From: Hermatobates lingyangjiaoensis
Taxonomy: Eukaryota; Arthropoda; Insecta; Hemiptera; Hermatobatidae
Direction of reading: 5' to 3'
NCBI GenBank assembly: GCA_026182355.1
Contig: JAPFBL010000580.1
Coordinates: forward strand, 62,001-126,000
Length of the DNA: 64,000 bases
Below the pieces are notes generated by a model. It was not told the origin of the DNA, searched no databases, and saw nothing but the letters and a program-made list of their open reading frames with translations. The translations under genes were made by a program, and so were the position numbers. Below, piece after piece: positions 9,970-19,788 of this stretch; position 1 is the first letter of the stretch, and each line of letters starts with the position of its first letter.

Positions 9970-10716
9970 GTTCTGGATTTTCGTTATTGCTTTAGTCATT
10001 TGTTGTTGATGGAACTCCTGCAGTATAGTCGAAGTGAAAATACTTTACATTCTTGCTAGTCATTCCAAACAATTGCTGAAAATTAATAAAGTTTATTTTT
10101 TATTGGTATAGGGAAAAAATAAATTTAATTTATACCCTTTGGATAAAATTCACACCTATTTGCTACCCGTAATAAATATTTTTATTACATATTCAATATT
10201 TTTAAATTTATGGATAAAAATTTAATTATAAAATTTACTTTCCAGAGAATTGGATGAAAACCATAATCAATGAATATTTCTAAATTTATGTCGAAAATAA
10301 GAATTTAATTTAAATTGGATTAAAAGGGTTTTCAAAATGCAATATTTCAATTGTAACAACATTCCAGATGTGGCTTTTTTTTTTGTTGACAAATCCTTAA
10401 TTTAGTTTTAATTAAAACCGAAATTAAAACTTTTAGCAGAATTCCTGTAAAGTTGAAAGTGATGAATAACTGGAATCAGTAAGGGTTTGCAACAAACCCC
10501 AGTTGAAGTCATTCAGTTACTTTGCTAATTAGTGTACTGTATGAATACGCCTTTTGCTGAAACATTTTCAAATTCTCAAATCAGCTGATTTTCAGCCAAA
10601 GTTTTCGTCAAGACACGGAGATTTACACTCCAGGTTAAGTTCCTACGTTTCCTTGATAGCTATCGTAATTTCGTTAGTCTTGTGTAATTTCGTTAATGAC
10701 TAGTGTTATTTCGTTA
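9970..10716. other. AT-rich non-coding stretch
   Basis: No gene or repeat family recognised. GTAATTTCGTTA-type motifs repeat three times at 10660-10720 next to the hAT insertion site. Confidence 0.4.
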
Positions 10717-10724
10717 TTCTAAGC

Positions 10725-11339
10725 CAGTCATGGCTAACCTATGACACGCGTGTCAATGTTCACACGCATCTTAAAAGATAAAGAATATAATTTTAATATT
10801 TATCTCTCATAACATACCAAAACTGGTTATTAAAAATAATATTAATACTGTAAACAATAATTAATACTTATTTCTGAAACCAGACGTGCATGTACAAGTA
10901 CAATAATATTTCGGTATAAATATTAAAAAGATATTATTAAAAAATTGATAGTAACATAAAAATGAAAAATTTTGAAAACATGCTAAATTCTGGTTTCATA
11001 ACTTTGATTTCTATATTTTAAATGGCATTAAAAAATAATTCAACATTTGAATATACTGTTTTAATATTAATGTTAATATAAAATTCTAAATTCTGAAAAC
11101 ATGCTAAATTCTAATTACTAAAATGTTAAATTTTAGTCCTAAAGTTACTTTTAGTACTAAATTGTTAATTTTTTTTTGTATTTTAAATAGCATTAACCAA
11201 GGAATTAACTTACAAAAATTATAAATATTTATATATTCTTTTTTACCATTTACTTTTTCAATGTGTGACACGCCATGAAAATTATGTCTAGATTTTTCAG
11301 AATGTTGACACACCGAACTTAAAAGGTTCGCTATTACTT
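10725..11339. mobile_element. hAT-like non-autonomous element with 8-bp TSD
   Basis: Ends CAGTCATGGCTAACCT (10725-10740) and AGGTTCGCTATTACTT (11324-11339) match as inverted repeats at about 12 of 16 positions. Both sides carry a perfect 8-bp duplication, TTCTAAGC, at 10717-10724 and 11340-11347. CA(G)TG-type termini and 8-bp duplications are hallmarks of hAT transposons. The 615-bp interior has no transposase. Diverged copies of its right part lie at 13580-13690 and 19375-19593. Confidence 0.85.
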
Positions 11340-11396
11340 TTCTAAGCAGTTAAAAGAATTCATTCATACAGGACAACCAATTAATTCGTCACACCA

Positions 11397-11450
11397 GTGA
11401 TTCTAAACTTTTTTTTCGTCACGGCACACTTTTAATAATTAATTAATTTG
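11397..11450 (+). mobile_element. hAT-like 5' end fragment
   Basis: CAGTGATTCTAAACTTTTTTT then CGTCACGGCACAC is typical of a hAT left terminus. No matching right end was found before the SINE at 11569. Confidence 0.4.
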
Positions 11451-11568
11451 CCAGAAATTAAAAAAAAAACATAGTCAATTAGCTGTTATACCTATGATAC
11501 GATATATTTTGTAAAAATAGTCGACGATAATAATTGTCAATGCAGTATAAAGTAAAATAGCATTACAA

Positions 11569-11887
11569 GGGAACCAGGCTAGCTCAATGGTTACGTGCTC
11601 GCCTCTGAAATGATAGGACCGGGGTTCAATCCTCACCTGGCCCTCGATTTATTCACGCGGGAGGTGAATAAATCCAAGCACGTCGTCCCTCGGAGAGGAC
11701 GTTAAATCGTTGGTCCCGAGCATGTACGATATCAGGTACTCTTTAAAGATCCCTACTCTAAATATAGTTAGGCAAAATTTAGGACTCCCACTGTAGAATC
11801 AATCTTCATTGTGTGGTATCACAAAGGACCAATGCTCGGCCTACGTGTGTTCCCTTGTGTGACTGCCACTGCAACCTAACCTAACCT
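11569..11887 (+). mobile_element. tRNA-derived SINE, type II tail, with TSD
   Basis: tRNA-like head with A box TAGCTCAATGG and B box GGTTCAATCCTC, 3' half of the acceptor-like stem CCTGGCCC, body with TTCACGCGGGAGGTGAATAAA, then the type II tail (CTTCATTGTGTGGTATCACAA...GACTGCCACTGCAACC) finishing in CCTAA units. A 15-bp target duplication, AAAATAGCATTACAA, lies at 11554-11568 and 11888-11902. Recent enough to keep the duplication. Confidence 0.92.
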
Positions 11888-12036
11888 AAAATAGCATTAC
11901 AATGTAAATAAAATGTTTATTTAATGATAAATTACAAACTAATGTAATGCTAAATTTGTTGTTTGTGTTTTTTGATAACTGAATTTGTATTTGGGTGTTA
12001 AAACGATAACGCTACTTTCATTTCATGATTCTAGAA

Positions 12037-12440
12037 CAGGGGTGGAGAATCTTTCTTGGAGTAAAGGCCTTCTTAGCATCGTCCACTTCCCCTAAAGGCC
12101 ACCACGAATGGATAACCAAATTTTTATATTAATATCAATATTGCAGAAGCCCTGAATCCTTGAATCATTCTATCACTCGATCAGTGCATCTGAAACTGTC
12201 TTACATCTTTCAAAAGATTCAACAGGGTCCTCGTTTATTACCTTTGTTAACTCGAGAAAATAACTTTCTAAAAGCTTAAACTGTTCAAGTAATAATTGAT
12301 AAATAGTGTTTTTCTTAAATGCCAAAACGTTTTATCTTTAATACCATACTTCTAATTCTTTATATTTCGAAACATTTTTCTCAACAAAGCGCAGTAGGCC
12401 GCATTACAAGATTCAAAAGACCGCTGGTTCCCCATGCCTG
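12037..12440. mobile_element. hAT-like MITE, 404 bp
   Basis: CAGGGGTGGAGAATC at the left and GGTTCCCCATGCCTG at the right form imperfect terminal inverted repeats. The flanks TTCTAGAA (12029-12036) and ATCTAGAA (12441-12448) match at 7 of 8 bases. No open frame of note. Confidence 0.8.
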
Positions 12441-12589
12441 ATCTAGAATCTAGATCTATATTTCATGCTGCTTTCTGTATTTCTAATCGATATATACCCA
12501 GATAGTAAAATGTATTCTCCTTAAGCCTCCTCCTCTATTTTACTGTATACATCACGTAACAAAAATTGTATCAATTTAAGAATAAAATT

Positions 12590-12672
12590 TATATTAATCA
12601 AAACACTCCACGGGCCTAATCAAAAGCCTTCGCGGTCTGATTTGGCCCGCGGGCAATAGACTACCTATGTAT
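12590..12672. mobile_element. Possible hAT terminal fragment
   Basis: CACGGGCCTAATCAAAAGCC... GGTCTGATTTGGCCCGCGGGC is GC-rich and resembles the subterminal GGCCCGCGGGC of hAT elements. The partner end was not identified. Confidence 0.35.
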
Positions 12673-12999
12673 AGTGTAAATTTTCAAAAAATATGTATTT
12701 TTAGGTAAATTAAAAGGTAATTATGAAATAATTTAATTGCATTTAAAAAGTAATGTCGAAATACAAAAATCTTTTAAAACATATACAAAACTACATATTT
12801 CTTTATTAACATTTTATAAATGTTCTCAAATAAATTATAAAAGAATCAGTTTTGAATACAACATGAAACAATTGTAAAAGGACATTGGAACATTATAGAT
12901 AGCAAACAGAGGAGGATATTTCGCCTTATGTTTTAATTATAGTGTTTGTATATTCTAAAGGTCGGCTCTCAGTTCTTTGGTATATTTTTGGCTATCTTA

Positions 13000-13345
13000 T
13001 CCTGATATAAGCATTGAAATTAAATATCGATCACGAACTACGTACCGTGGACCCCTGAAAGTACTATTTTTCCTCGTGGACTCCCAGTAATCCCCTGTGG
13101 AGCCCTGGTGATGATCCATGTTGTCCACGCGAGAGCCACTATTTAGACGAGAAGCGAGAGAGTTATAGAAGAAAACAATCAAGTTTACCAAGAAACAAAT
13201 ATCAGCTAAGTTTAGTGTTTATTTCCAATATGCCCCCTACCACAATTCACTTTCATGGTGGACTAGCTGATCTACCCGGCGTTTCCCAGGCGGTAGATTA
13301 TGCCACGGCGTTTTGGTTATAAGCAGTAGATCCGAAAATAAGGAC
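13000..13345. other. Unclassified moderate-GC stretch
   Basis: GTGGACCCCTGAAAG and GTGGACTCCCAGTAATCCCC are repeated motifs on the plus strand, of the kind seen in hAT subterminal regions, and TCTACCCGGCG...CCAGGCGGTAGA forms a small inverted repeat (13270-13300). No gene recognised. Confidence 0.3.
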
Positions 13346-13377
13346 CCTGATCAAAATCAAAATACTGTTGTTAGTTC

Positions 13378-13862
13378 AGGCCAGATTAGCTCAGTGGTTA
13401 ACGTATTCGCCTCAGGGCTGGTAGTCCGGAGTTCTATCCCCACCTGTCCCTCGATTTATTCAAGCGGGAGGTGAATAAATCTGAGTATGTCATTCCTCGG
13501 AGAATACGTTAAACCGTCGGTATCTTATCCTGTACAATGTCAGGTACTCTTTAAAGTATGGTTTTAATATTGAGAGTAATACAAAAATGCTAAATTCTCA
13601 AAACACGCTAAATGCTGGTTTAATAATTTTGGTGTTTGTATTTTAAATGGTATTAAATAATTCCATTAATCAAATATGATAGTATTTTTATTAGCATATT
13701 TTTGGTATATTTCATTATATCTGTATACCTACTTTTGCAACCCTTCTTACTTTAAATGCACTTGAGTTTAAGCATCTGTAGAATCTGTAGAATCACCAAT
13801 AAAAAAAAAAGCCAATAAACGGCTGACATTATCGTCCACTAGGGGATCGGTTTAAACAATAA
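13378..13862 (+). mobile_element. SINE, type I tail, split by an insertion
   Basis: Head and body 13378-13554 (GGCCAGATTAGCTCAGTGG to AGGTACTCTTTAAAG); tail 13748-13862 (TTTAAATGCACTTGAGTTTA...CGGCTGACATTATCGTCC). The 190 bp between (13555-13747) hold CATGCTAAATT-like and TTTTAAATGGTATTAAATAA sequence shared with the hAT-like element at 10725-11339, so a fragment of that family interrupts the SINE. Confidence 0.8.
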
Positions 13863-13869
13863 ATAAAGA

Positions 13870-14640
13870 AAAAATAATTCTCCCGAAAAAAGTTGTATAA
13901 GATCCATATGTTTCTTTATAACTAACTATCTCCAGTTTTATTCTAGTATAAATATTGTTTTATACTATTCTATTATTATATAATAGTTTTATACTATTCT
14001 ATTTCTATTATTCCAGACAAACTTTGTATTTAAATACACACATATAACCTGATAGCAGTGATTTAGTTAAATGTGGAAGTATTTGAAAAACACGCCGACA
14101 CTGGGTGTCAAGGAATATTTTATTACAACAGTGATAGATTCAACTCTTAAGACTAAGCGGTTAAAAGAAATTATCCCTAAAGAAGGAACAAATATCGATC
14201 AGATTTTTGTCGCAACTTGTCAATTACTTTTTCTTTTTTTTTTTTGATAGAAAATACCTGTTAATCTCCTCAGTGGATTAGATCTACCAAGATTCTCATC
14301 AGCTTTGGAAAAACCCTTAATGGACAAAATCCACCGCCTCAGCTCAACTCTTAGCCTTTTCTCTCTCGGCTTTTATAAATAAATAATCTAAAACAAAATT
14401 CTACTTTATATAAATCCAGTTTTTTTTTAATTGTAGCAAAAATAAACAAAACAGTAATATGTTATCTTTAATAATCAGAGTTGCTCAGATTTAATTAAAA
14501 AAAAAATCAGTATTTGTAAACATTGAACGCAAGATATGTAAGTGACAGAGTAAATAATAAGACAGAGACAGAGTAGATAAGGGAGAGAAATGGTAGGTAT
14601 ACATATGTTAATAGTGGGTGTACATATACTAATATACATA
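13870..14640. other. AT-rich non-coding stretch
   Basis: No gene recognised. 14262-14370 (CTCCTCAGTGGATTAGATC...CCGCCTCAGCTCAAC) is less AT-rich and may be an old repeat tail. Confidence 0.4.
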
Positions 14641-14650
14641 TTAGTATACA

Positions 14651-14790
14651 ATGATCAAACCACAATCTGAAATGGGAAAAAAAGACTAAGAGCTTTCAAC
14701 CGTAACAAGTGGTCTTCTTTAGATTTCATATTGTGGTTTGATCATTGATTGTCATAACACGTGTTTATGTGAAATCTTGTGTATATTAGT
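14651..14790. mobile_element. Family A foldback, internally deleted
   Basis: Left arm reaches the minus-strand stem II (AACCGTAACAAGTGGTCTTC), then jumps to the right arm at ATTTCATATTGTGGTTTGATC. The right-arm ribozyme is deleted. Confidence 0.75.
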
Positions 14791-14800
14791 ATACATAAAA

Positions 14801-15003
14801 AGATTTCACATAAACACGTGAAATAACAATCAATGATCAAAACACAATAAGAAATGGGAAAACAAGACTAAGATCTTTCAATCATCACAAGCGCTCTTTG
14901 TCAGAGTCAAAAACCCAACTGACAGGGTTTTTGACTCTGACAAAGACCGCTTGTTACGGTTGAAAGATCTTACTATTGTTTTCTCATTTCATATATTAGT
15001 ATA
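14801..15003. mobile_element. Family A foldback
   Basis: Complete left arm from AGATTTCACATAAACACGTGAAA and right arm with CTGACAAAGACCGCTTGTTACGG and GAAAGATCTTACTATTG. The right core is mutated (CTGACAA) and stem I is weakened. It sits about 10 bp from the preceding foldback in TATTAGTATACATA sequence. Confidence 0.8.
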
Positions 15004-15044
15004 CATATACTGACGGTAGATTTACATATTAGTATAATTGTAAA

Positions 15045-15172
15045 ATTTGGTAGCAGGGCTTCATTCAAACATATTATTCAGAATAATTATTCAGAAACCT
15101 TAAAAATCTGGTGAAAAAATGACTTCGGCAAAATATGGTCAACTTTTCAAACGAAATATAAGTATACATATA
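15045..15172 (+). pseudogene. PLE N-terminal fragment
   Basis: Begins with an inverted bit (GGTAGCAGGGCTTCATTC), then a plus frame with KNLVKK and VNFSNEI-like residues after small shifts, as at 262-386, 21138 and 29040. Ends at TATAAGTATAC. Confidence 0.4.
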
Positions 15173-15327
15173 CTAATAATAGGTATCCATATTACTGCAC
15201 TACTATTGCTAGTATAAACGTGTAATTGATATCCGAGCATCACATGTGTTACATGTGCATCTTGTTACTTGTACATTCGTTTGTTCACATATAACAAATG
15301 TCACAGTAAACTAGATGCTGTGTTTTA

Positions 15328-15668
15328 GGACCAGGTTAGCTCAGTGGTTAACATACTCGCCTCTGAACTGGTAGGTCAGGGTTCAATATCCACATGGCCC
15401 TCGATTTATTTACGTGGTAGATAACTAAATCTGAGCGATTTATCCATAGGTGAGGACGTTAAAACCCTAGGCCCCGAGCCTGTACAATGTTAAGTACTCA
15501 TTAATGATCCCTTTTCTAAATATACTTGATTTAGTCAAAATTTAGCACTCTCAACAAGTAATATGGCTCGCTCATTACTAAACTGGGTGCGAAATAATAA
15601 ATGAGTCACTTTTCCTCGCCCTTACAGCACAAAAAGGCAAAAGCCTTATAAACGTGGGCGTTCAAAAA
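15328..15668 (+). mobile_element. tRNA-derived SINE, type III tail
   Basis: Head GGACCAGGTTAGCTCAGTGG, B box GGTTCAATATCC, body, then type III tail (GTAATATGGCTCGCTCATTAC...AAATGAGTCAC...AAGGCAAAAGCC). It shares head and body with the type I and II SINEs. Confidence 0.82.
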
Positions 15669-15879
15669 AAATGTGTTATTTTCTCCTTTTTATCACTGTA
15701 TACCTACTTCTGCACCCCTTCAACATAGTCAAAATAGATTTTAAAATATAGCCTGAAAAATCTAGAACGGTCTACAAACAATTTAACTGTATGTAAGCAA
15801 ATTACAAAACTTATTTCCAATTTTCTTCTGATGCCTTTGAAGTTGGAAGAAGGTGGTATTTATTTTTTTTTTCACGAAC

Positions 15880-16518
15880 AATTTGGTAAGAGTTTGTTGT
15901 AAAAGTGACTTCTCTTATTCATTTCATTATAAACTTCTTCATAACAATTTATGTTGTGAGATTCAAAAATCTCAAACGAATTTTTTACGATTACAAAAGC
16001 TTCTTCGAGTCGTTTGAAACTTTAAAACAGGTGTTTCTGCTGGGGAAATCTTCTTCTTGTTCTTCTTCATTGTTCATGATGTTCTTCCATTTCAATGAAG
16101 TCTTCATTTGTGAACTCTCAATCTTGCTTCAGTAGAAGATCGGTTACATTATTTGTTGAAATATCACAATCCAATTTATTAGAAATGTGAACAATAGTTT
16201 CTGTTTCCATTATTAACGACGTCTACTCTTTCTACGAAGCCATCAAAAACTTCTTTTAATACGGCATATTTTGTCATTGTCTCTTCAGACATGCTATCCC
16301 ATTCTTTCTAAATTAACTTTTTTTGTTAATTCGTAATATTATTATAGACATTTCATTTGCCAGAAAAGTGATAAATTTCTTCATCCATTTTATTAGATTT
16401 TTTTCCTTCTCTCAATTTATTTTGAAGAATTGAAATTTTTTTTTTAAAAATTATTACTATTTTTATTTCTTTAATTTAGTACGTAAAAGCGGGAGTTCGT
16501 TAATCGAGATATTACTGT
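15880..16518 (-). pseudogene. Tigger/pogo-like transposase relic
   Basis: On the minus strand, between stop codons and shifts, the translation from about 16140 down to 15880 includes FTNEDFIEMEEH followed by an acidic/basic stretch and a segment like EEAF...FE. This is the order of the C-terminal region of Tigger-family transposases (TNEDLIELE, acidic stretch, then EAF..IEKAL..FE). The adjoining 16486-16515 (GGAGTTCGTTAATCGAGATATTACTGTA) inverts to AGTAATATCTCGATTAACG, a pogo/Tigger-type terminus. The N-terminal DNA-binding and DDE parts are missing. Confidence 0.5.
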
Positions 16519-16552
16519 ATACAGTGTATAAAATGTTTTATATGTAGAAAGA

Positions 16553-16712
16553 TACAAGATTTCACATAAAGAAATGAAATAAGAATCAATATTAAACCAC
16601 GGTATGAAATGTGAAAAAAAGACTTAAGACCTTACAGTCAGTTGGGCTTAAAACTCTAGAGGATCTTAATTTTTTTTCCCCATTTCATATTGTAGTTTGA
16701 TCATTGAATTTA
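16553..16712. mobile_element. Family A foldback, decayed
   Basis: Outer parts recognisable (AGATTTCACATAAAGAAATG and TTGTAGTTTGATCATTGA). The ribozyme cores are mostly lost; the centre keeps AGTTGGGCTTAAAACTC. Confidence 0.6.
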
Positions 16713-16931
16713 GAAAGAAAAAAATAAAATGAAATTTGCACATTATATCCTTAAGAATGAATTTAGAATGACATTATTCAGTATCATTCTTAATCAATTA
16801 ATTATGTTAAGACTGGACTGGTAGATCCGGTTTACGTCGGAAGTGAAAACAATGTAAATACGCTGTTCCCAGGACAAAGTCTGTTTTTCTGTTTACTGTG
16901 TATCTATAGTTTACTTTGAAACATATATATA

Positions 16932-17155
16932 TATATCAATGATTAAACCACAATAAGAAATGGGAAAACAAGACTAAGATCTTTCAACCGTACAAGCGGT
17001 CTTCGTCAGAGTCAAAAACCACACTGGGTTTTTCCAGTTGGGTTTTTGACTCTGACGAAGACCGCTTGTTACGGTTGAAAGATCTTAGTCTTGTTTTCCC
17101 ATTTCTTATTGTGGTTTGATCATTGATTGTTGTTTCACGTGTTTATGTGAAATCT

Positions 17156-17162
<7 letters not shown>
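16932..17162. mobile_element. Family A foldback with two hammerheads
   Basis: Minus-strand core 16972-17013 and plus-strand core 17048-17090. The left core lacks one base of the stem II loop. The right arm ends in the TTTCACGTGTTTATGTGAAAT hairpin and the left runs into (TA)n. Confidence 0.88.
17048..17090 (+). ncRNA. Hammerhead-like ribozyme, family A
   Basis: Same elements as the 5825 copy, all intact: GACT, CTGACGA, GACCG/CGGTT, GAAAGATCT, T, AGTC. Confidence 0.7.
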
Positions 17163-17189
<27 letters not shown>

Positions 17190-17190
<1 letters not shown>

Positions 17191-17393
17191 AATGATCAAA
17201 CCATAATATGAAATAGGAAAATAAGACTAACGTAACAAGCGGTCTTCGTCAGAGTCAAAAACCCAACTCTCAACAGTTGACTTTTTGACTCTAACGAAGA
17301 ACACTTGTTACGGTTGAAAGATTTTAGTCTTGTTTCCTCATTTCATATTGTGGTTTGGTCATTGATTGTCATTTCACATGTCTATGTAAAATC

Positions 17394-17398
<5 letters not shown>
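17190..17398. mobile_element. Family A foldback
   Basis: Left arm ATGATCAAACCATAATATG to GTCAGAGTC, lacking the AGATCTTTC part of the minus ribozyme. Right arm has CTAACGAAGAACACTTG and GAAAGATTTTAGTC, with mutations in the core. Followed by a long (TA)n. Confidence 0.8.
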
Positions 17399-17444
<46 letters not shown>

Positions 17445-17466
17445 ATATATATATATATATATATAT
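17398..17466. repeat. (TA)n microsatellite
   Basis: Nearly pure TA of about 70 bp with one C. It separates the family A foldback from a family B terminal repeat. Similar tracts at 28117-28170, 28749-28794, 29565-29615, 37278-37308 and 57872-57928 also bound PLE-type repeats. Confidence 0.95.
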
Positions 17467-17482
17467 TCCATATATAAGTAAC

Positions 17483-17610
17483 AAGGGTTACTTGCCGTTG
17501 CGCCTACAACGTGCTTGGTCTCCCATTCTCTTTTCTCCTGAGGACGGATTACCCGAAAATTTGAGTCTGTAAGTGTGTTTCCCTACTTTGTGTGTTGCTC
17601 TTTGTTAATC
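17483..17610 (+). mobile_element. Family B terminal repeat
   Basis: GGGTTACTTGCCGTTGCGCC to CTCGAACTCGTAAAG. Holds the hammerhead-like core at 17535-17565. Truncated on the right, where the family D foldback begins. Confidence 0.75.
17535..17565 (+). ncRNA. Hammerhead-like ribozyme, family B
   Basis: CTC, CTGAGGA, C, a short GG/CC stem around ATTAC, GAA, palindromic AATT, T, GAG. Stem I is CTC/GAG. Stem II is very short, so activity is doubtful. Confidence 0.5.
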
Positions 17611-17637
17611 TCGAACTCGTAAAGTACATCTCCTATG

Positions 17638-17676
17638 GTCGACATGTTTCGAATGATCAACATTCATCATCAGGAC
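17638..17676 (-). ncRNA. Hammerhead-like ribozyme, family D
   Basis: Inverted partner of 17754-17792 with the same CTGATGA, GAATG/CATTC, GAAACATGTC core. Confidence 0.72.
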
Positions 17677-17753
17677 GTGAATAAGATCTAAGGTGAAATA
17701 TCTGGTTTATATATACATGGAGAAGGTAGAAGGGGTTGTTAGATCTTATTCAC

Positions 17754-17792
17754 GTCCTGATGATGAATGTTGATCATTCGAAACATGTCGAC
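17754..17792 (+). ncRNA. Hammerhead-like ribozyme, family D
   Basis: GTC, CTGATGA (17757-17763), one extra T, GAATG (17765-17769) pairing with CATTC (17775-17779), GAA, palindromic ACATGT (17783-17788), C at the expected cleavage site (17789), then GAC pairing with the first GTC. A GTC cleavage triplet is the classic one. The palindromic stem III suggests dimeric folding, as proposed for PLE hammerheads. Confidence 0.78.
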
Positions 17793-17844
17793 CATAGGAG
17801 ATGTACTTTATTGTGTAGACAAAATAACGAGAGTGTTATTTAGA

Positions 17845-17948
17845 AAAATTGAGAAACTTGTTTAGAAACAGGTATCAGCTAAATGTGGTGTCATTTTCAA
17901 TAATGTGTGTGTCAAAGAAGGACTGCTATCAAAATTTACGAATATATA
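17845..17948 (+). pseudogene. PLE N-terminal fragment
   Basis: One plus frame reads NVCVKEGLLSKFTNIY before (TA)n, the EGLLPKYTN motif of the PLE N-terminal region (compare 43796, 29330 and 56020). The preceding part is shifted. Confidence 0.5.
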
Positions 17949-18014
17949 TATATATATATTTATTTTGCAAAGAAAAAATTTGTAATGTAATACTTAGTTT
18001 TTCTGTTTCAAAAT

Positions 18015-18120
18015 ATATACTTCTGCCTATGAAAAAGGTTTTAAATAAAAACCGAAACTTTGGCAATGAGAGTTTAATTTGAACCTGAAGAACTGACCGA
18101 GTCCCGATAAACTTTAGTTT
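18015..18120 (+). mobile_element. Family H terminal repeat
   Basis: CTATGAAAAAGGTTTTAAAT, AAACCGAAACTTTGGCAATGAGAG, then GAACTGACCGAGTCCCGATAA, matching the right arm and tail at 4558-4660. Confidence 0.7.
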
Positions 18121-18147
<27 letters not shown>

Positions 18148-18151
<4 letters not shown>

Positions 18152-18312
18152 CGTCTACAACGTGTTTGGTCTGACTTTCTCTTTTCACCTGAAGACAAAT
18201 TGCAAGACAATTTGAGTCTGTAAGTGTATTTCTTTACACTGTGTATTACTCTCCTTGAATTTTGAACTCGTATTGTGTCCCGTTTGGATCGTCTTTCTGT
18301 TTATTAAGTGAA

Positions 18313-18325
<13 letters not shown>
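18148..18325 (+). mobile_element. Family B terminal repeat, decayed core
   Basis: CGTCTACAACGTGTTTGGTC, ACCTGAAGACAAATTGCAAG, CAATTTGAGTCTGTAAGTG, TTGTGTCCCGTTTGGATCG and TTATTAAGTGAAC. The GAAA of the core is changed to GACA. Confidence 0.7.
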
Positions 18326-18329
<4 letters not shown>

Positions 18330-18355
<26 letters not shown>

Positions 18356-19280
18356 TTTTTCGGCTGTAATAGGGAAAAATACTGTCAATGATGCCAATCT
18401 TAATCCAACTTTAAATCAAAATTCATAACCTGCCTACAACTTTCACTTGCAAACAAGATTAGCTTCAATAAAACAGTTTAGACATTTATTAAGTTGACAT
18501 AAATAACTCAAATAAAAAAGATCGTTTGGGAAAGTGAAAGTATAAAAAGACTTATGATCACATGAAAGGTATGAATGAAGGGCTTTTGGTTAGTGAAATC
18601 ACGTTTTTTGGCCACAATCACCTGACCAAAAGAAAAGCACTTTCTCCTTTCCATCCTGCCATCAAGATCACATAATACGTCAATAGCTTCATCTTTCAGT
18701 GTCCAGCTGTATCAGGAGGAAAAAAAAATCCTTTTTCAAATTGCTTTACCTCATTGATCGTTCTTTACCTTCTCACAAATGCCTTTCCCCCCCCCCCCCC
18801 CCTCCTACGACTATCAATAAATACCACCCCTCCCACCCACCACCATCCCACCAAAAACCACTTTATTTGATAAATCAGATCAGCTCAGATTCCTTATATT
18901 TCAGTAAGCATGACTCATCAAACTAGATACTGTTCGGCATTTTTTGAACTCCTTCTAAACTTCAGTTAAATTAATCCGCACATTATCGTTGCTAAGTTTT
19001 TTCATTTAATTTTATTAATAATATTATTTATTTATTATTAATACCTTATATGATTAAAATAAGGTAAATCATATAATATATAAAATAATATAGTATAATC
19101 AAATAATTATTTAAAGAAGCTTTAAATATTTCTTCAATTTTGGACCGTTTCAAACTCATAGTGTTCATTCTCAGGTTACATACGCTTTAGTAAAGTGATC
19201 TTGAGTGTTCAAGGAGTAATAGGACTCTTTTGTATCAAGACTTAGTATTTGTTTTCGGGGTGAGGAGGGGGGGGGGGGGG
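18330..19280. other. Non-coding stretch with homopolymers
   Basis: No gene recognised. Holds a C19-type run near 18786-18804 and a G14 run near 19267-19281. The frame across 18700-18926 is proline-rich only because of the C run. Confidence 0.5.
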
Positions 19281-19374
19281 TATTTTTCTACCACAAAACA
19301 AAAGTTTACAAGACCTTTGTATTCTAATCTAATTCTAAGAACAAATATAAAAGAAGCGTTGGCTTAAAGAAGTT

Positions 19375-19593
19375 TTATTGTTTGAAAACATGCTAAATTA
19401 TAAATGCTAAAATGTTACAATTTTGGTTTTTGTATTTTAAATGGTATTAAATAAATAATTAACTTATAAAAATTGTAAATATTTATTTTTTTCTTTTTAG
19501 ACTTTACTTTTAAGATGTGTGGAAACGCCACGAAAAAATATCTGAATTTTTGAAAATTTTGACTCGCTGAACTCAAAAGGTTCACCGTCACTG
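19375..19593 (+). mobile_element. hAT-like element, right part
   Basis: GAAAACATGCTAAATT... GGTATTAAATAAATAATTAAC ... AACTCAAAAGGTTCACCGTCACTG matches the right half of 10725-11339 and ends in a well-kept hAT terminus (inverted: CAGTGACGGTGAACC). Confidence 0.7.
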
Positions 19594-19658
19594 GTCTCGA
19601 ACAATAGACCTAGCACTCCAGAGGTGAGCACTTTGCCATTGGGCTACTCTAGCCCCTG
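19594..19658 (-). mobile_element. SINE head fragment
   Basis: Minus strand: GGGGCTAGAGTAGCCCAATGG, CAAAGTGCTCACCTC, GTCTATTGTTCGAGACC. An A-box/B-box tRNA-like head directly beside the hAT terminus. Confidence 0.55.
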
Positions 19659-19788
19659 ATTAAAGATTACTCCTATAGGGTGTTCCACTAGTGACAACTA
19701 TTATAATAATTCTCCTGCTGCTTATTATAACATTGTAGAATAATTTATATATAAACAGATATATCTATTTAGAAAGTAATTAAGCGAA

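Larger units (their letters stand above)
17612..17815. mobile_element. Family D foldback with two hammerheads
   Basis: Arms from ATAAAGTACATCTCCTATGG-type ends inward are near-perfect inverted repeats about 85 bp long. Minus core 17638-17676, plus core 17754-17792. The centre (17700-17735) is TTTATATATACATGGAGAAGG. A broken second copy is at 45445-45535. Confidence 0.9.

Noticed and set aside
11569..11645. Possible tRNA gene
   Set aside because: A and B boxes are present, but this is the head of a SINE: it continues into a conserved body and tail, has target duplications and recurs many times.
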